DNA from: Adiantum capillus-veneris
Taxonomy: Eukaryota > Streptophyta > Polypodiopsida > Polypodiales > Pteridaceae
Direction of reading: 5' to 3'
DNA length: 64,000 nucleotides
NCBI GenBank assembly: GCA_014529385.2
Contig: CM043952.1
Coordinates: 64,504,370 to 64,568,369 of the forward strand
Part shown: positions 11,831 through 23,999 of the stretch, piece by piece
Numbering within the stretch: the stretch's first letter is position 1
How the letters are laid out: each line of letters begins with the position of its first letter
Made by a program: the position numbers and the translations under genes
Notes under the pieces: model-generated
What the model was told of the DNA's origin: nothing
Database searches by the model: none
Seen by the model: only the letters and a program-made list of their open reading frames with translations

Positions 11831-12605
11831 TGAAAGTTACTCAAAAAATTATAAGATAATATTTCTAGCTTAATGACTGTCTAATACACCTCTGATAATT
11901 ATCTCAACGTAATCTAAACTTAATTATTATATTTCCCATTAATTTATGGTTAATATGGATAATTTCAGTCCTAATATGATATAATAATTAATTAGCTTAA
12001 TATCCCTAAGCTTAATTACAATAATCAGCAGAGAATATTTAATTAAGAGAGAATTTTTGAGTATACATATGATTAGTTTTTAATTTATTAAGAAAATAGG
12101 TTAACCTAGCTTGCTAATTACGAAGGATTAGGCTAATTACCGTTTAATTTAACCAACTAGAGATTGATCCCTAGTGATTTCTGCGTAGCGGTCTCTCTAG
12201 ATGAGAGAGAGTGTGTCAAGGCTCCGAGTCTAAATTTTTATAAAGGAAAGGGGGTCTTTTTATAGTTTTTCTAGGCCCCGGGCTATTCCTTGTAGGTTTT
12301 GACACCTCAAGCAGGCCCCCAACTTCAAGGTAATGCCAACTGCTGCTATTTCTATCTCTGGCAGATTCCCCACAGCTCCACACCGCCCCCACAACTTCCA
12401 GAATCGATTTTGGTTGATTTTACTGATTTTTAATGATGAAAATTGGAATATCAGTTAATTCTAGAACCTTAGGATAAGAAAGTCTTTGTTAATAATAATT
12501 ACTGAAACCATCCAATTTTTATTATCTAATTGAATTCATAGAGTAACCTTCCAGGGCCCATAACTTTTCCAGTTTTTATTGGATTCTGATTCTGAAAATC
12601 ACTAA
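11831..12605. other. non-coding, possible minus-strand LTR remnant
   Basis: AT-rich to 12,170. A more complex segment follows, with CTCTCTAGATGAGAGAGAG and TTTTATAAAGG (minus-strand TATA-like) near 12,190-12,270. This could be an LTR of an undetected minus-strand element. It ends where copia integrase homology begins at about 12,606. Confidence 0.35.
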
Positions 12606-14632
12606 CCATAGTAAAGCTCTGCTTATCCTCTCAGCAACACCATTTTGTTGAGGTGTATAAGGCACTGTACGTTGGTGTTTTATCCCACAACTAACTAGAA
12701 ATGCATTAAATTCATGAGACATAGAATCCCCCCCTAGATCGGAACGGAGGGTGCCCATAGTACATTTTGAGACATTTTCAGCCATAGCCAGAAATTGTTT
12801 GAAGCACATAAAAACTTCAAACTTCACTTTAAGCGGAAATACCCATGCATGCCTGGAGTAATCATCAATAAAAGTCACGAAGTAAAGGTAATTTCCCAAG
12901 AACGCAGTTTGCATGGGTCCACAAACATCACTATGCACAAGCTGCAACCTGCATGTGGCCCTAACTGACCCATCCTTTGGAAACTTAGAACGCTGCATTT
13001 TACCCAAAATATAGCCTTCACAAACATGTTGACATGTGCTTCAAGAGCTGGCAAAGAAGCAACCATATTAGATTTCTGCAAACGCAACAAATTGGAAAAA
13101 TTCAGATGCCCAAAACGTGCATGCCACAGTTTTGCATCTAAAATAGCCCTTGAATCTGCAACTACATTTGCAAAATTTTCTCCACACTTTTCATACAATG
13201 TGAGATTATACAACCCATGACACAAAAGGCCAGATGCAACAATTTCATCACCAAAACTAAGATAATGGATTGTACATTTGTCATCCACAAACTTGACTAC
13301 AAGTCCAAGTCTAGCAAGTGCAGATACAGACAAAAGATTCTTCTTGATCCTAGGTACATAAAGTGTATCAACAAGTGTGAAAGAACTGCCATTTGCAGTA
13401 GTATGCACAATCTTTCCAACTCCCTAAACTGGATAAGAGGCATTGTTGGCACAAGTGACTGAATTCCCATGATGGACAAACTCAAGAGAGGTGAACAATT
13501 CACGTTGTGAGGTAATGTGCTTTGTAGCACCACTGTTGAAATACCACACATGTGAATCTGCAGCAACAATTGACATGCATGAATCATGAACACCAAGATT
13601 GTAAGTGCACTCTACACTGAAAGCCCATTTTGCATCAACATCAACATCACAGTCTCCTTTCACAAAAGACTCAACAATAGCTACATTTGTAGAGGAACCA
13701 GCATTTGCAGTGGAACCACCCTCTTTCTTCTTAGCCTCTTTGGCCTTCAACTTAAGACACTGCTTGATCAAGTGATCATTAGCTTTACAATAATGGCAAC
13801 ACATCTTCTTTTTGCCATTATCACCAAAATTTCCAGACAAATTGTTGCCAACAGAAGAATTAGGAACAAGCAATTTTCCACTCATAGAAAAACCATAAGA
13901 AGTGGTTGCATTGATGTTACCACCCTTTCTTTGAGCGACAATGAAAGCCTATTTAGCTGCACGCTGTCTAGTCCTATTTTTTTTGGAAAGTGACTCTTGC
14001 AACAACAATGTGCACAATGCATCAAACTTGACAACTTTAGGATTTCCTTGGGTCACAAGTCTCCAAATACTAGCAAAAGTTTGGTAAGAATTTGGTAAGG
14101 CATCAAGAACAGTGTGCACAAGGAAACTATTTGAAATGACTTCACCTACAGAAATAAGTTGCTCATTGATATCCTTGACACTAGCAAGGAAAGTGTCCAT
14201 ATCATCTTCCTCATGCATAGCTCTTTACGCAGTAATGCAATTTTTGCCTCATTGGAGCTTGCATAAAGACCATCTAGAATATCCCAAGCTTGTTTTGCAG
14301 ATTTCAGTGGAACGAATGTGAGGAGTAATGGTGCACTTTGCAGACAATGCAATCAACACATGAGCACGCGCATCCTTTACATCCCAACGAGCTTGTTCTA
14401 CCGTAGGCAAAACAACTCTAACAACAACAATCCTTGTAGCAACACCTGCAACATCCTCAACATCGCCTACATCCTCAGAAGCAGGACGTACATCAATGCC
14501 CTGCACAATATTCTAGACGCCCTTTGACACAAGAATATGTTGCATCATGTAAGCCCACATAGGGTAATTGTCCCCATCCAATCTGTTCTTAGCAGCAAAA
14601 ATCTTGAACACATCTACATTGTTGTCGGCCAT
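12606..14632 (-). pseudogene. truncated Ty1/copia gag-pol (copia I)
   Basis: Read on the minus strand from the ATG at 14,632. The N-terminal gag (MADNNVDVFKIF; UBN2-type gag helices around 14,350-13,950) is followed by a CCHC zinc knuckle (CHYCKANDHLIKQC, about 13,800). The protease has WYFNSGATKHIT with the catalytic Asp changed to Asn. A GAG-pre-integrase motif (LWHARFGHLN) and an integrase core (LVHSDVCGP, FVTFIDDYSR, LRSDLGGD, PQQNGVAER) follow. Homology stops abruptly at about 12,606, so the integrase end, RT, RNase H and 3' LTR are missing. Several stops and frameshifts break the frame; the TAG at about 14,514 replaces a Trp codon still present in the sister fragment at 48,861. Confidence 0.88.
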
Positions 14633-14913
14633 TGTGAATGCCTGCACCTGATGTACAAATTTCTCAAAACGAGGAGTAACAAAGCGGCAAAAACATGTGC
14701 TATATAGCACAAACCATAGAAGACTGTAAGGGACTTGTTATGCAGAAAACACAGCACTGACAAAAGTTTTGGACAAAATGACAAAATAGCCTGAGCAGTA
14801 CTGCCCAAAATTTTGGCGGACATGCGAATGCTTGCCCAAGCTCACTGAAATCGAAGAAAGTGAGTAGGCGTGTGCTAGAGCTGTCGGTGACTAAGCCCGA
14901 GAGGATGCAACCT

Positions 14914-14926
14914 GCTATGATACCAA
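14914..14926 (-). other. primer binding site of copia I, tRNA-iMet type
   Basis: On the minus strand it reads TTGGTATCATAGC, one change from the canonical TGGTATCAGAGC, directly inside the LTR at 14,928. Confidence 0.8.
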
Positions 14927-14927
14927 T

Positions 14928-15155
14928 TTTTGGAATTAGGGTTGCAGGAAAACACACATAGCTTGGAGAAGACGAAGGAAGCTCAAGGCACACAACAAAG
15001 AGTGTATTACTTAGTGTGAAATGGAAAGATAGATAGCCCTAGAATGAATGGACGTATATACAATGCATGGGCGAGAAAACATCCTAAAGAGGAAAAAATG
15101 CCCCGGTAGTCCTAAGTGTGTTCACACACATCACTACCACATGTATATGGTAACA
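14928..15155 (-). repeat. 5' LTR of copia I
   Basis: This 228-bp segment is clearly homologous to the 227-bp LTR at 49,335-49,561. On the minus strand it starts TGTTACCATATACATG and ends next to the PBS. The matching 3' LTR is missing because the element is truncated on its left side. The 15,155/15,156 junction enters gypsy gag sequence, so copia I landed in G1. Confidence 0.85.
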
Positions 15156-16010
15156 TGAACTCCCTCAAGAGCACCTATTAATGGGTATGAGGCAAGGGAT
15201 GTTATAGTAGGAGAGCTTAGAATGATAAGAATGGTAGAACAAACTCAAAGGATGCGACCTTATCAAGTGGTGAAGTGTGTGCCCAAAAAGTATAGTGTAT
15301 TGGGAGATCCATACGCACATGTTTCCATATTTAAGCAAGTCTTAAGAGTGGAACAAGTTCCAAATTTCCATACCCAATATGAGGGATTTGGTTTGACCTT
15401 GGAAGAACATCATTGACTTGGTTCCAATCATTAAATATTCAAGATTTCTAAATATTGATCAACTCCTACAAGAGTTTATAGAGGAATTCTTTAAGAGAGG
15501 AATCAAGCACAACGTGGTTTCCCAAATTTATGCTTTTAAGCAAAAGGAGAAGAAAGCTTTTCTTTGCTTCAAACAATACATTGAGAGATGTCCAGTGAGA
15601 GCTACCTCAAGATGATTGGTTGTCAGTTCTCTTTATAGAGGGCCTGAGAAAGGAAACTCTCAAAAAGTACCTAGACTTAAAAGTGTGGTGACCACATTCG
15701 AACAAGTCACTAGAGAAGCATTGTACCTAGTTGAAAATTGCAAAATGTATAGGGAGGTGACAGAGGATGCAAACACAAACACTAGTAGCACCTTTTCTAT
15801 AGCCAGCAAGTCAGCCATGAAACATAGTGCTCCTACTTCAATCACACAAAATGTGGATCAAGTAGTCAAGGAACTGATCCAAATAATGAATAAAACATAC
15901 GAACATAATCCCAATTTGCAACCACAGCCACCACAAGCAGTAAATGCGCCAAGAGTATTGAAGTGGTGTGCCATTGAGAAAAAAATACAGAAATCACAAC
16001 ATGAATGAGT
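15156..16010 (+). pseudogene. Ty3/gypsy element G1: gag capsid region
   Basis: Translation gives a retrotransposon gag capsid core: QRMRPYQVVKCVPKKYSVLGDP, then YEGFGLTLEEHH, then FIEEFFKRGIKHNVVSQIYAFKQKEK, then a helix-rich end with EALYLVENCKMYREV. The same order occurs in G2 (59,300-60,166), at about 50-60 percent amino-acid identity by eye. Stops at 15,417 and 15,613-15,615 break the frame. The gag N-terminus was cut off by the copia I insertion at 15,155. Confidence 0.75.
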
Positions 16011-17150
16011 GATTTTATAACCGGAACTATCTGAAGGAAATGCCGTATGGACCCCCAGTGGTGCAATAATTTTCACCACCTCCGAGGTACCAAATTGGAT
16101 CCAAAAATGCAGCACAAGGAGGAGACAAACCACAACCTGTGTTGGGCCATCAGCTTCCTTCGTCTTAGGACAATTGAGCTATTGCTTGACACACATAGTC
16201 AATAGAAACACTCATGAGAGCACCAAGGATGCCATCAACAGTTTATTACAAGGAACCTATAGAGACTCATATGAGAGAACCTGAGAGTGTAGCTATAGAA
16301 CCATCATATGAGTCTCAAACAATAAGAAACCAATTCACAATGGATGAAAATATTCTCATGTTCATAGAAAATCAAAATTACAAACCTATAGGATATCCTC
16401 CTAGTAACAGGACATCCAATGGGAGCACCATCAACTGCCTAGAAAGAAGGTCCATGCTATAAATGTGGAGGTGACCATTGGGCAAGAGATTTTCAAAACA
16501 AGATCCAACAACCAAATTCTTTTGGATTCAATGATTGATGTGCAATAGATCACATCATACAACATTGTGCGCAGAACCCAAATAACAATGGAAAAGAAAC
16601 AACAAATGTCATTAGAGTTTTACATTGTTCGAGCAAATATGAGTCAGAGCTGACAATTCCTGTCAAAGTGATAACAAGAGCTCAAGCTCAAGAAGCAGCC
16701 AAAAATAAGCCATTGGTGGACGAGCTAAAACTTCTAGAACAAACTGGGTTTGAAAGCGGGTCATTGAGAACTTAACAAAAATCATGCAAAGCAAAGAGAG
16801 ACAAAATAAAAGCAAAGAGATTGAAGGAAAAGACGGCCATAGAGATTGAACTAAACCAAATGAGGAAAAAACTCCAATGTGAATGACAGAGTAAGAAAAA
16901 AAGCAAAAGAGCAGAGGAGTCAAAGAATGTATCAGGCGGATCAATTTTGGTTGAAAAAGTGAACGAGTAATTAGATGCTATGCTACAAGCCTACAAAGCA
17001 AGGCTAAAAAACAACCAAATACTAGAACAAAGATTGTTGACCTACCCACATCTTGAAATCTAAACAAAAAGAATAAAAATGTGTAAAAGGGTCATAGAGA
17101 TAGCTCAAGCTCTAATGGAGCCTAAAATATTGAAAATCCTTGAGCCTAAG
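16011..17150 (+). pseudogene. G1 gag tail: zinc knuckle and charged coiled-coil segment
   Basis: A Pro/Thr-rich linker is followed near 16,450-16,490 by CYKCGGDHWARDF, a CCHC knuckle whose last Cys has become Phe. A second degenerate knuckle (CAIDHIIQHCAQNP) follows. A long Lys/Glu-rich stretch then predicts coiled coil and ends with ARLKNNQILEQRLLTYPHLE, which matches G2 at about 61,575-61,625. Multiple stops are present. The extended charged segment between nucleocapsid and protease is a family trait shared by both copies. Confidence 0.65.
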
Positions 17151-17759
17151 GGGTGCCTATGCTAGAAAATGAAAATGCAAGCGCACAAAAAAAAAAGAAA
17201 CTGGTGAAGCAACCAAACAAAATCAAGAACCATTGGATATGAGGGTTGTTGCGAATACAACAGATGAGGATAAATCTAATGAGATGCCACAGTTCTTGAA
17301 GTAGACAAGCCGTGCCTGTAATCATTATGGAAAACAATCTGCAACAAAAAGGATAGAAGTGCCACATTGTTGATTGCACTGATTTTGGAGATAAACCTAG
17401 ACAATTAAAAGATCTATCGTGGGGACATAGAGTCATTTTACAGAGATGCAAGGATGAAAGCATCCATCGAGAGAAAAGTGGATACTTTAAGAATGTTGTC
17501 TTCCTTTATAGAGGAACATGAGACAAAATCCAAGGTGAGAAGTGTGTCATCCCAATGGAATCCAATTCAATAGGTGACAAACACAAAAATCCTACACAAT
17601 TTGATGTCTTTCCCTATAAGATGCATCATTACTTTTGCCAAACTTCTAAAGATCAGACCATGTTTGTGGGGACAAATGCAAAAACGTGGAAAAAATGGGA
17701 CTAAAAATCCTCCCACATGATAAACTTGTAGATGAAATCATGGAAACAACTTAGCTAGA
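17151..17759 (+). pseudogene. G1 gag-protease linker, decayed
   Basis: Forward frames give a Lys-rich, protein-like but repeatedly interrupted sequence with no recognised domain. Its position matches the corresponding spacer in G2. Confidence 0.4.
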
Positions 17760-18300
17760 AAAACCAAAATCAAAGCCTATACCAGTGAATAAGGTGGGTG
17801 ATTATTTGCAAAGGAGAAGAGGAAAAACCCACCTTACCACTAAAGTACAAGGGAGTAAAAATGATATCAATTCTAGACAGTGAGGCTAGAGTAGCCATTG
17901 CTATAAGGAAATTTGGGAGAAGTGGGAAGACCAGCTCTCCAAAGAACATGAATGAAACTACAACTTGTAGATGGATTCACAAAGATACCCTTGGGGATGC
18001 TTGAATAAATCATTGTATCTTCTTGTGGAATTGAATATGAACACACTTTTGCGGTTATAGATTTTGGAAAGAGCAATAACTTTGAGGTTATTTTGCAATG
18101 ACCATTCATGCATCATCTCAAAATGGTTCAAGATTGGGGATATGACTATCTCTAGAGTGTAACGACAAGGGTCAGCACAAAGAACCATAGTTACCACGAT
18201 GTAAACCAAACCCCAGTAGAAGAATTTGGTGTAACTATGGATTTTGGAACACAACTGCCTGCTTGGTTGATGAAGGGAGCGCATGTTTGGATGTGTGGAG
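17760..18300 (+). pseudogene. G1 aspartic protease remnant
   Basis: The open frame at 17,798-18,004 contains LKYKGVKMISILDSEARVAIA, the retroviral-type protease flap/active-site region in which the expected D-S/T/G-G-A is D-S-E-A. Downstream frames keep IVDFGKSNNFEVILQ-like and QMVQDWGYDY-like remnants that match G2 at 62,350-62,450. It is inactive because of stops and active-site change. Confidence 0.6.
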
Positions 18301-18428
18301 CATCGGAGTGTAGAAGCCTAAAAAGGAAACATTGTATCGTAGAGTGCTTGATATAGGATAAGTACTATGTAAAAGAGCCGTTTCTAGAGGAGTTATTCAA
18401 ACCCTTTGGATGGGAACAAATACTGAAG

Positions 18429-18626
18429 ACTCTAGATGTTTGCGTAAATGAGGTAGCCCCCATGACATTTTGCGATAAAAATGGTTACGACATTATGCCT
18501 TTCCAGAAGGTAAATGCTATCTTGGCAACTCTAGATGTTTGTTTAAATGAGGTAACCCCCAACGACATTTTTCAATAAAATGGTTACAACATCATGCCTT
18601 TCCAGATGATAAATGCTACCTTGAAA
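18429..18626 (+). repeat. 99-bp tandem duplication in G1
   Basis: ACTCTAGATGTTTG begins two consecutive copies (18,429 and 18,528), each ending in AAATGCTA(T/C)CTTG. They differ at about a dozen positions. G2 carries a single unit here, so the duplication arose in the G1 lineage. Confidence 0.85.
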
Positions 18627-19289
18627 CCAGAAGAGAAAAACCAAAACAATAAAAACCAATGAGACAATCAATTGCAAACAAATAGTGGATGAAGTTTCTA
18701 TTTGACATCTTAGTAATGATGATGGGGAATAATTCCATGGTTCACTAATGACTCAGGGAACAATGCCAAAGGCAAACCGTTGAGTGACCCAAAAAATGAA
18801 CACATGCCTTCAATCTTCTATCAGTTTCCTAACCAAAAATTTGAGAAACCAAGGCCTAGAATGATGACCAAAATATAGTATCTCATGTTTTTGGGAGCAG
18901 ATGATTTTGTCTCAAATAAAATCACCAAAAAACCATTGAAATTGATGACTTTATTGGCAAATCCAAAGAAGTGAAGCAAACAGAAACCCAAGAACACAAT
19001 CAAATTATCAACCAAGATGTCAAAAAATTGAATACCAAAAGCTGAAACGGATGCCAAAAGAGGTTTGGACAATTGAGACGGAAAGTGAAGAAGAATCCAA
19101 CATGGGAAAATTTGATGCACCCTCTCACTACAAGAAGTATACCATTCAAGTCTGGGATATTGTGATTGAGCAACCAATGAGAGAACCTACAACATCATAC
19201 AATGGGCCTGAGAATGTGAAGAGAATTGACCTTGTCAAACCAAGAGAACAACCAAAACAGCTTACATAGCCATGGATCTCATAGAAGAG
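18627..19289 (+). pseudogene. G1 linker between protease and RT, decayed
   Basis: Protein-like forward frames with many stops. A 72-codon open stretch (19,051-19,269) reads PKEVWTIETESEEESNMGKF and leads toward the RT start. No domain recognised. Confidence 0.4.
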
Positions 19290-19985
19290 GCAGAGAAAAT
19301 TTTGATAGCTACTATATGGTAATATAGAGGTGTGTTTGCTTGGTCATACAAAGATCTTAAGGGAGTCAATCCGAGCAAATGTCAATATACAATACCCCTT
19401 AAGAGTGATGCTAAGCCACACATACAATGTCCCTATACTTACAATCAAACATTTTCCAAGAAAATCAAAGAAGAGTTAGATAAGATTAAAGAGGTGGAGT
19501 TTATCTTTGAGACAGAGCACACGGAGTGGGTGTTGCCAGTTTTGATAGTACCCAAAAAAGAATGGTAAATTGCAAGTGTGCGTAAATCTCAAACAGGTGA
19601 ACACTGCCACAATCAGAGACAAGTATACCTTACCTATCACAGATCATGTGATTGAGAGAGTCGCAAGGAGGCTTACAATTTTCTTGATGGATTTTTAGGC
19701 TACAATTAGCTTACAATAAAGCTAGAGGATCATCACAAAACAACCTTGCCACAGAATGAGGCATATTTTCTTATAGGGTGATATCTTTGGATTAATCAAT
19801 GCACATGCCACATTCCAGAGGCTGATGAGTTATGCATTTGAGGAGTATTTAACACATTCTTAAAGATTTATATGAATGACTTGTGTGTGTACTATCTATG
19901 GAGAGACAAACATGTCCAACATTTGAAGATGATCTTTGAGAAGTGTAGAACTTATTGCATTTGCCTAAACCTCGGGGGGTGCACT
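19290..19985 (+). pseudogene. G1 reverse transcriptase, truncated
   Basis: The N-terminal RT of Ty3/gypsy type is clear. FAWSYKDLKGVNPSKCQYTIPL is followed by PYTYNQTFSKKIKEELDKIK, TEWVLPVLIVPKK, VCVNLKQVNTATIRDKY and LPITDHVIERV. Then, across frameshifts, NAHATFQRLMSYAFEEYL and HLKMIFEKCRTYCICLN appear. The YxDD catalytic region is eroded. Homology ends at about 19,965, 30 bp before the LTR. RNase H and integrase are therefore missing, presumably by deletion. Confidence 0.85.
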
Positions 19986-20224
19986 ATGTAATCATGTGAT
20001 GACATTGGGTCAACATCACGACATAACTCAACAAAGCCTTATTCTTTGAGAGTTATGGAATGCTAAGGATTATGGTTATAAACATCATTTGTAATAAGTA
20101 GATAGTCCAAATTGTAATGGAACTTCCAGATTGTAAATACAAAGCCATTTCACCCCTCAAACTCTATTTTTGGTTAACCTAAGGTAGCCTTAGTATATAA
20201 GGTACCTACGTCACTTTTGTAAAT

Positions 20225-20265
20225 ACACTTAATCATAATCATAATTTGAACGTTGACGACTACTA

Positions 20266-20337
<72 letters not shown>

Positions 20338-20529
20338 TGAGCTTTATCATTGTGCTACTCCCCACTTGCTCATCACATGGGAGAACCGACAACATGATCG
20401 TGCTAGGATTGATGAGAGCTACATGACAACACCAAGCATTCCTCGTGGAACAGAGCAAATACACTTATTCATAATCATAAGTTGAGTGATGCCGTCTATT
20501 GTGTGAGAGAGCAAGAGACAGAGAGAGAG
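20225..20529 (+). repeat. tandemly duplicated G1 LTR segment
   Basis: Unit A (20,225-20,459) starts ACACTTAATCATAATCATAA and contains GTGCTACTCCCCAC and ACATGACAACACCAAGCATT. Unit B starts at 20,460 with ACACTTATTCATAATCATAA and continues after the LARD insertion at 47,092-47,217 with the same later phrases. The duplication therefore predates the LARD, which landed inside unit B. Confidence 0.8.
20265..20335. repeat. compound (GT)n(GA)n microsatellite
   Basis: About 12 GT units run straight into about 23 GA units inside the G1 LTR. Confidence 0.95.
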
Positions 20530-21368
20530 TGTTAGCATCGGCTAACACAGGCTACACCAATTATGCACCAAGCTGTGGATGTGCTATAGTGCACAATATT
20601 TCCTTTTCATTGTATAGGTCCTTGGGCTCATTTAGGAGCTCCAAAGTTGTATAAGCCTAAGCTAAAGAGATCAACTTTATCCCATAGTTGAAGGGTTTGA
20701 GGCCCAAAGCTATAAAAGAGACCTATGCTTAATGAGAAGTCATTCTTGGGTGAGTTCTTCTCTTTGTAGAGTGGACGGTCATGTGGCTCATGGACTTTCC
20801 ATGACCATGTAGCTCTTGATTTCTAATAATCAATTACACTTTCTTTCTTATTAGTCTTCCTTGTTTGATTATGTGGAGTGACATTGTATTAGTGTGATGG
20901 TAGATCTCTAATCCCTTTTTTGAGTTAATCTCTTCTATCCACACCATTGGCCATGATGTGTGAGGGCTATGCCTTCCTTCTCTTCATCTCTCTCTACAAG
21001 GTGTGCGGTTAGTGTGTGTGCATACATAGTTGCATTGAAGGGATGTACCGGAATGGACACAAATGCGGAGTAGGTATGTTAATTGCATGCTTGTGTAGTT
21101 GTGTGATTAAGATTTTTGAATAGAGTGATTGATGTGAGAGGTTAATTTCAACCACATGATTGTGTGCAAGTGATTAGCAAGTAGGAATGTGTGGTTGATT
21201 AGAGGAAGCCCTTTCCATGGCTTCTCTCTATGATGAGTAGAAGGATCCCTTGAATCCTCTATGTCTATACATCCTAGGCTCGTGCTTCCATGCCCTAGCT
21301 GGGTTGCCGATCCACAATTTGACAATTTTGTGGGTTGCGATTAGGTCGTGCTATAACGCCTCCCTACA
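20530..21368 (+). repeat. LARD 5' LTR
   Basis: Begins TGTTAGCATCGGC and ends CCTCCCTACA; 839 bp. A TATA box (GCTATAAAAGAG, 20,709-20,720) is present at the same place in the 3' copy (46,430-46,441). Identity with the 3' LTR is high, perhaps 95 percent by eye. Open frames inside it are present in both copies and are not genes. Confidence 0.92.
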
Positions 21369-21390
21369 TTTGACACTGCTGCCAGGGATC
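21369..21390 (+). other. LARD primer binding site
   Basis: TTTGACACTGCTGCCAGGGA follows the LTR directly. It matches the common gypsy primer-site form TTTGGCGCCG(T/C)TGCCGGGGA if each difference is a C-to-T or G-to-A transition at a CpG. It therefore looks like a methylation-decayed PBS. Confidence 0.75.
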
Positions 21391-23757
21391 GATAACCTAA
21401 GCTAGTGAGTTTAGGATGTGTAGAATAGAGTAATTTCACTACTAATTTTGTTGGTTTTTGAGTGTGTGTAACTCAAGTTTTGGTTTGATTTGATGATGAT
21501 GTGCAAGAAATTGATGCTAATGTTGAGTTATGAATACCCCAAACCCCCAATTTCACTAATTTCATGCTAATTTTTACTAATTTTTACTAACCTTGCTAAC
21601 CTAACCACTAACATTTGAAGTGTAAAGTATGTTAAATCCCCTTGTAAGAGGTGGAATCATCACTCTAATCAAGTTACTTGTGCTAGTTTATGCTTAATTT
21701 GATGATTTGAGTGTTTGATTTTGACCTACAAATGGTCAATTTTGGAGCCTATTTTGATTGGTGCACACACTTGTGTGTGTAGTGATGCGTCTTCGCGTGG
21801 AGCAAAGGAATATCTTGGAGTGTAATTACGATGTAAGTGCACTCACTTGTTATGTCAATTCTTGATTGATTAATGAGGTTCAATGTTGTTAATCATTTGC
21901 TAAAATTAGGTGTGTAACACAAATTGACCTACACTTTGCACATAATTTTATACACTTGGAATGAAATTGATAGTCAAATTGTGACTAATGAACTTTGTGT
22001 GTATCCAAATAATGCTTAATTCTCATCAAGAATTCATGTGTGTGCATAAAAATCATTGTGTGTGTGCATACACCAAACAGGGAAAAAACTGTCAAAAATT
22101 TTAAGTGTGTGTGCACCTAATCTTGAATGTGTGCATACATAAAAATTGATAGAATTGATGATACATGAGTATGAAATCATGTAAATGATGAGTATGTGAG
22201 GCAAATTCAAACATTGGATAAGCTTAATTGCCAAAAAATTGGGCAAAGATTGAGTGTGTGCGCCTATCCAAGACCACTTGATTTTTTATGATCAATGGTC
22301 AATTAGGGCACCTAAATGATTTTTGATTGTGAAATGTTCATGAAAAGTATGTGAAACCATTAGGTGTAAGCCTAAATGCATTGCCAATTGAGCCAGATTT
22401 GATCATTTGTGCTTAATTTTTGAGTGTGTGCATTGCCCTATTCGGTAAAATTAGTGTTAATTTTTAAGAAATTGAGCATGCATGCATTCAATTATGCTTG
22501 ATCGAGCTTGAAATTTGAGCATTGCAATGTGGAATTAATGTAATTTTTGCATACAATTTTGGCCTAAATTTGGGTGTGTGTGCCTACTCAATGGCATGTG
22601 CAATCCGGTCATTGAATTAATAATTTGTATTGTTTTTACCAATTATAATGATTAATTTGGCCAAATAGTTGATGTGCTTGTCACAATTGGCTTGAAGATT
22701 GAGATAAAAATCACTCAATTGATGCTAAATTGTGTAGATCTTTAGTGTATTTCCATGCTAATGATGAATCAATTCGATGAACATGGAAAAAAATGCACTA
22801 ATGTGTGTACCTAAGCAATGGCATGTACAATCCAATTTTTGAATGAATAATTGGTATTTTTTACCAATTATGATGATGATTTGGTCAAATAGTTGATATT
22901 GGTATCACAAATTGGGTCAAATGTTGAGATAGATTGCTCAATTAATGTTCAATTGTGAAAAATTTTGTGTGTTGCCATGCTAATGATTGATCTAAATGAT
23001 GAACATGGCAATCTTGCATTCATTTATGTGCTTAATTGTACCCGAAAATCACTCAAGTTTAGACATACAAACTAAGATGACAAATCTGATAGGGTTTGGA
23101 TGATTAGGGTTATTGAAAATGAGCAATTGGAATTGCAATGATTGATCCACAACCAACTTTTAGGTGGAATTTTTTGGTGAGATTTTATTATGATTGGAGA
23201 CACATGTGTCCTAATTGATATCAGCGAAATTAAATTGTACGGCATGTTAAGCACCACCTTTGAGCATGAGTGGTCAATTAATTCAAAATTGGTGTTTGAA
23301 TTGACATTAAATCTCTATCTTGCGGTATGTTTTTGGGACATGATGATAACCTTTACTTGTATGCTCATCAATAATTTGCAAGATGTGTTTTACCAAGGTA
23401 ACCATGGAAACCAACTCAATTATTTTGGACAATATAAAAATGTGCATGGATGCAAAAGAAAAATAAAAAATAAAATAAAATTGATGGTTTATCAAATATT
23501 GTTTGTTAGTATGATTTTCATCACATCAATAATGACCTATGGTTCGTGCTATTTTGGCCACCCCAATGTGATTCGACCCCTTTCTAAAGATACTTCTTCT
23601 CGTGGCCTTATACACCCTTCATCTAGAGAAACAAGCCCCGAGATGGGTTTTCTCTACAGACGGCTATGGCCCCACCACACATACACATACTTGATCGAGC
23701 CTGAAAAGGCACAAAAGAAACACGAAAGAAAAGGTGCAAAAGGATGTGCCTCATTGA
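21391..23757 (+). other. LARD internal region, non-coding
   Basis: AT-rich sequence with diffuse GTGTGTGCATAC and TTAATTTTTGAG motifs and a loosely repeated block (TGGCATGTGCAATCC at about 22,590 and 22,812; ACCAATTATGATGAT nearby). The longest open frame (23,190-23,765, 191 codons) has no gag or pol resemblance and reads as low-complexity translation of AT-rich DNA. Confidence 0.6.
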
Positions 23758-23784
23758 CTCATTAATAAAAGTTTTTTTTTTTTT

Positions 23785-23999
23785 GAGAAAACATGAAATT
23801 GGATTAAAAAAGGGGTGGAGCTTTACAACAGTGCCTCACAGGAGGGAAGAGAGGCATCCCGACTTCTTTACAAAGATAAGGCCAAACAAATCATCCTAAG
23901 TCTATCTGAGGAATAATATGAGAGCATGGCATCCCGCCAACACTGCCACCTTAGGCACTTTTGAAGAGAGTTAAGAGGCTGACTGTACACTTCTATCAT
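23785..23999 (-). other. LINE 3' UTR
   Basis: About 215 bp between the end of ORF2 and the poly(A) tail; no coding signal. Confidence 0.7.

Larger units (their letters stand above)
19997..20529 (+). repeat. 3' LTR of G1, first part (split by the LARD insertion)
   Basis: The first 140 bp align closely with the G2 3' LTR start at 63,860 (TGTTGACGTTGGGTCAACA against TGATGACATTGGGTCAACA). The LTR is interrupted at 20,529 by the element at 20,530-47,086 and resumes at 47,092. It also contains the microsatellite at 20,265-20,335 and a partial internal duplication. Confidence 0.8.

Noticed and set aside
21107-21325. Matching minus-strand open frames at 21,107-21,325 and 46,825-47,043
   Set aside because: They are the same stretch of the two LARD LTRs; conservation reflects LTR duplication, not a gene.
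23190-23765. 191-codon ORF as a gag gene of the LARD
   Set aside because: No capsid, zinc-knuckle or other domain wording, and AT-rich low-complexity composition.
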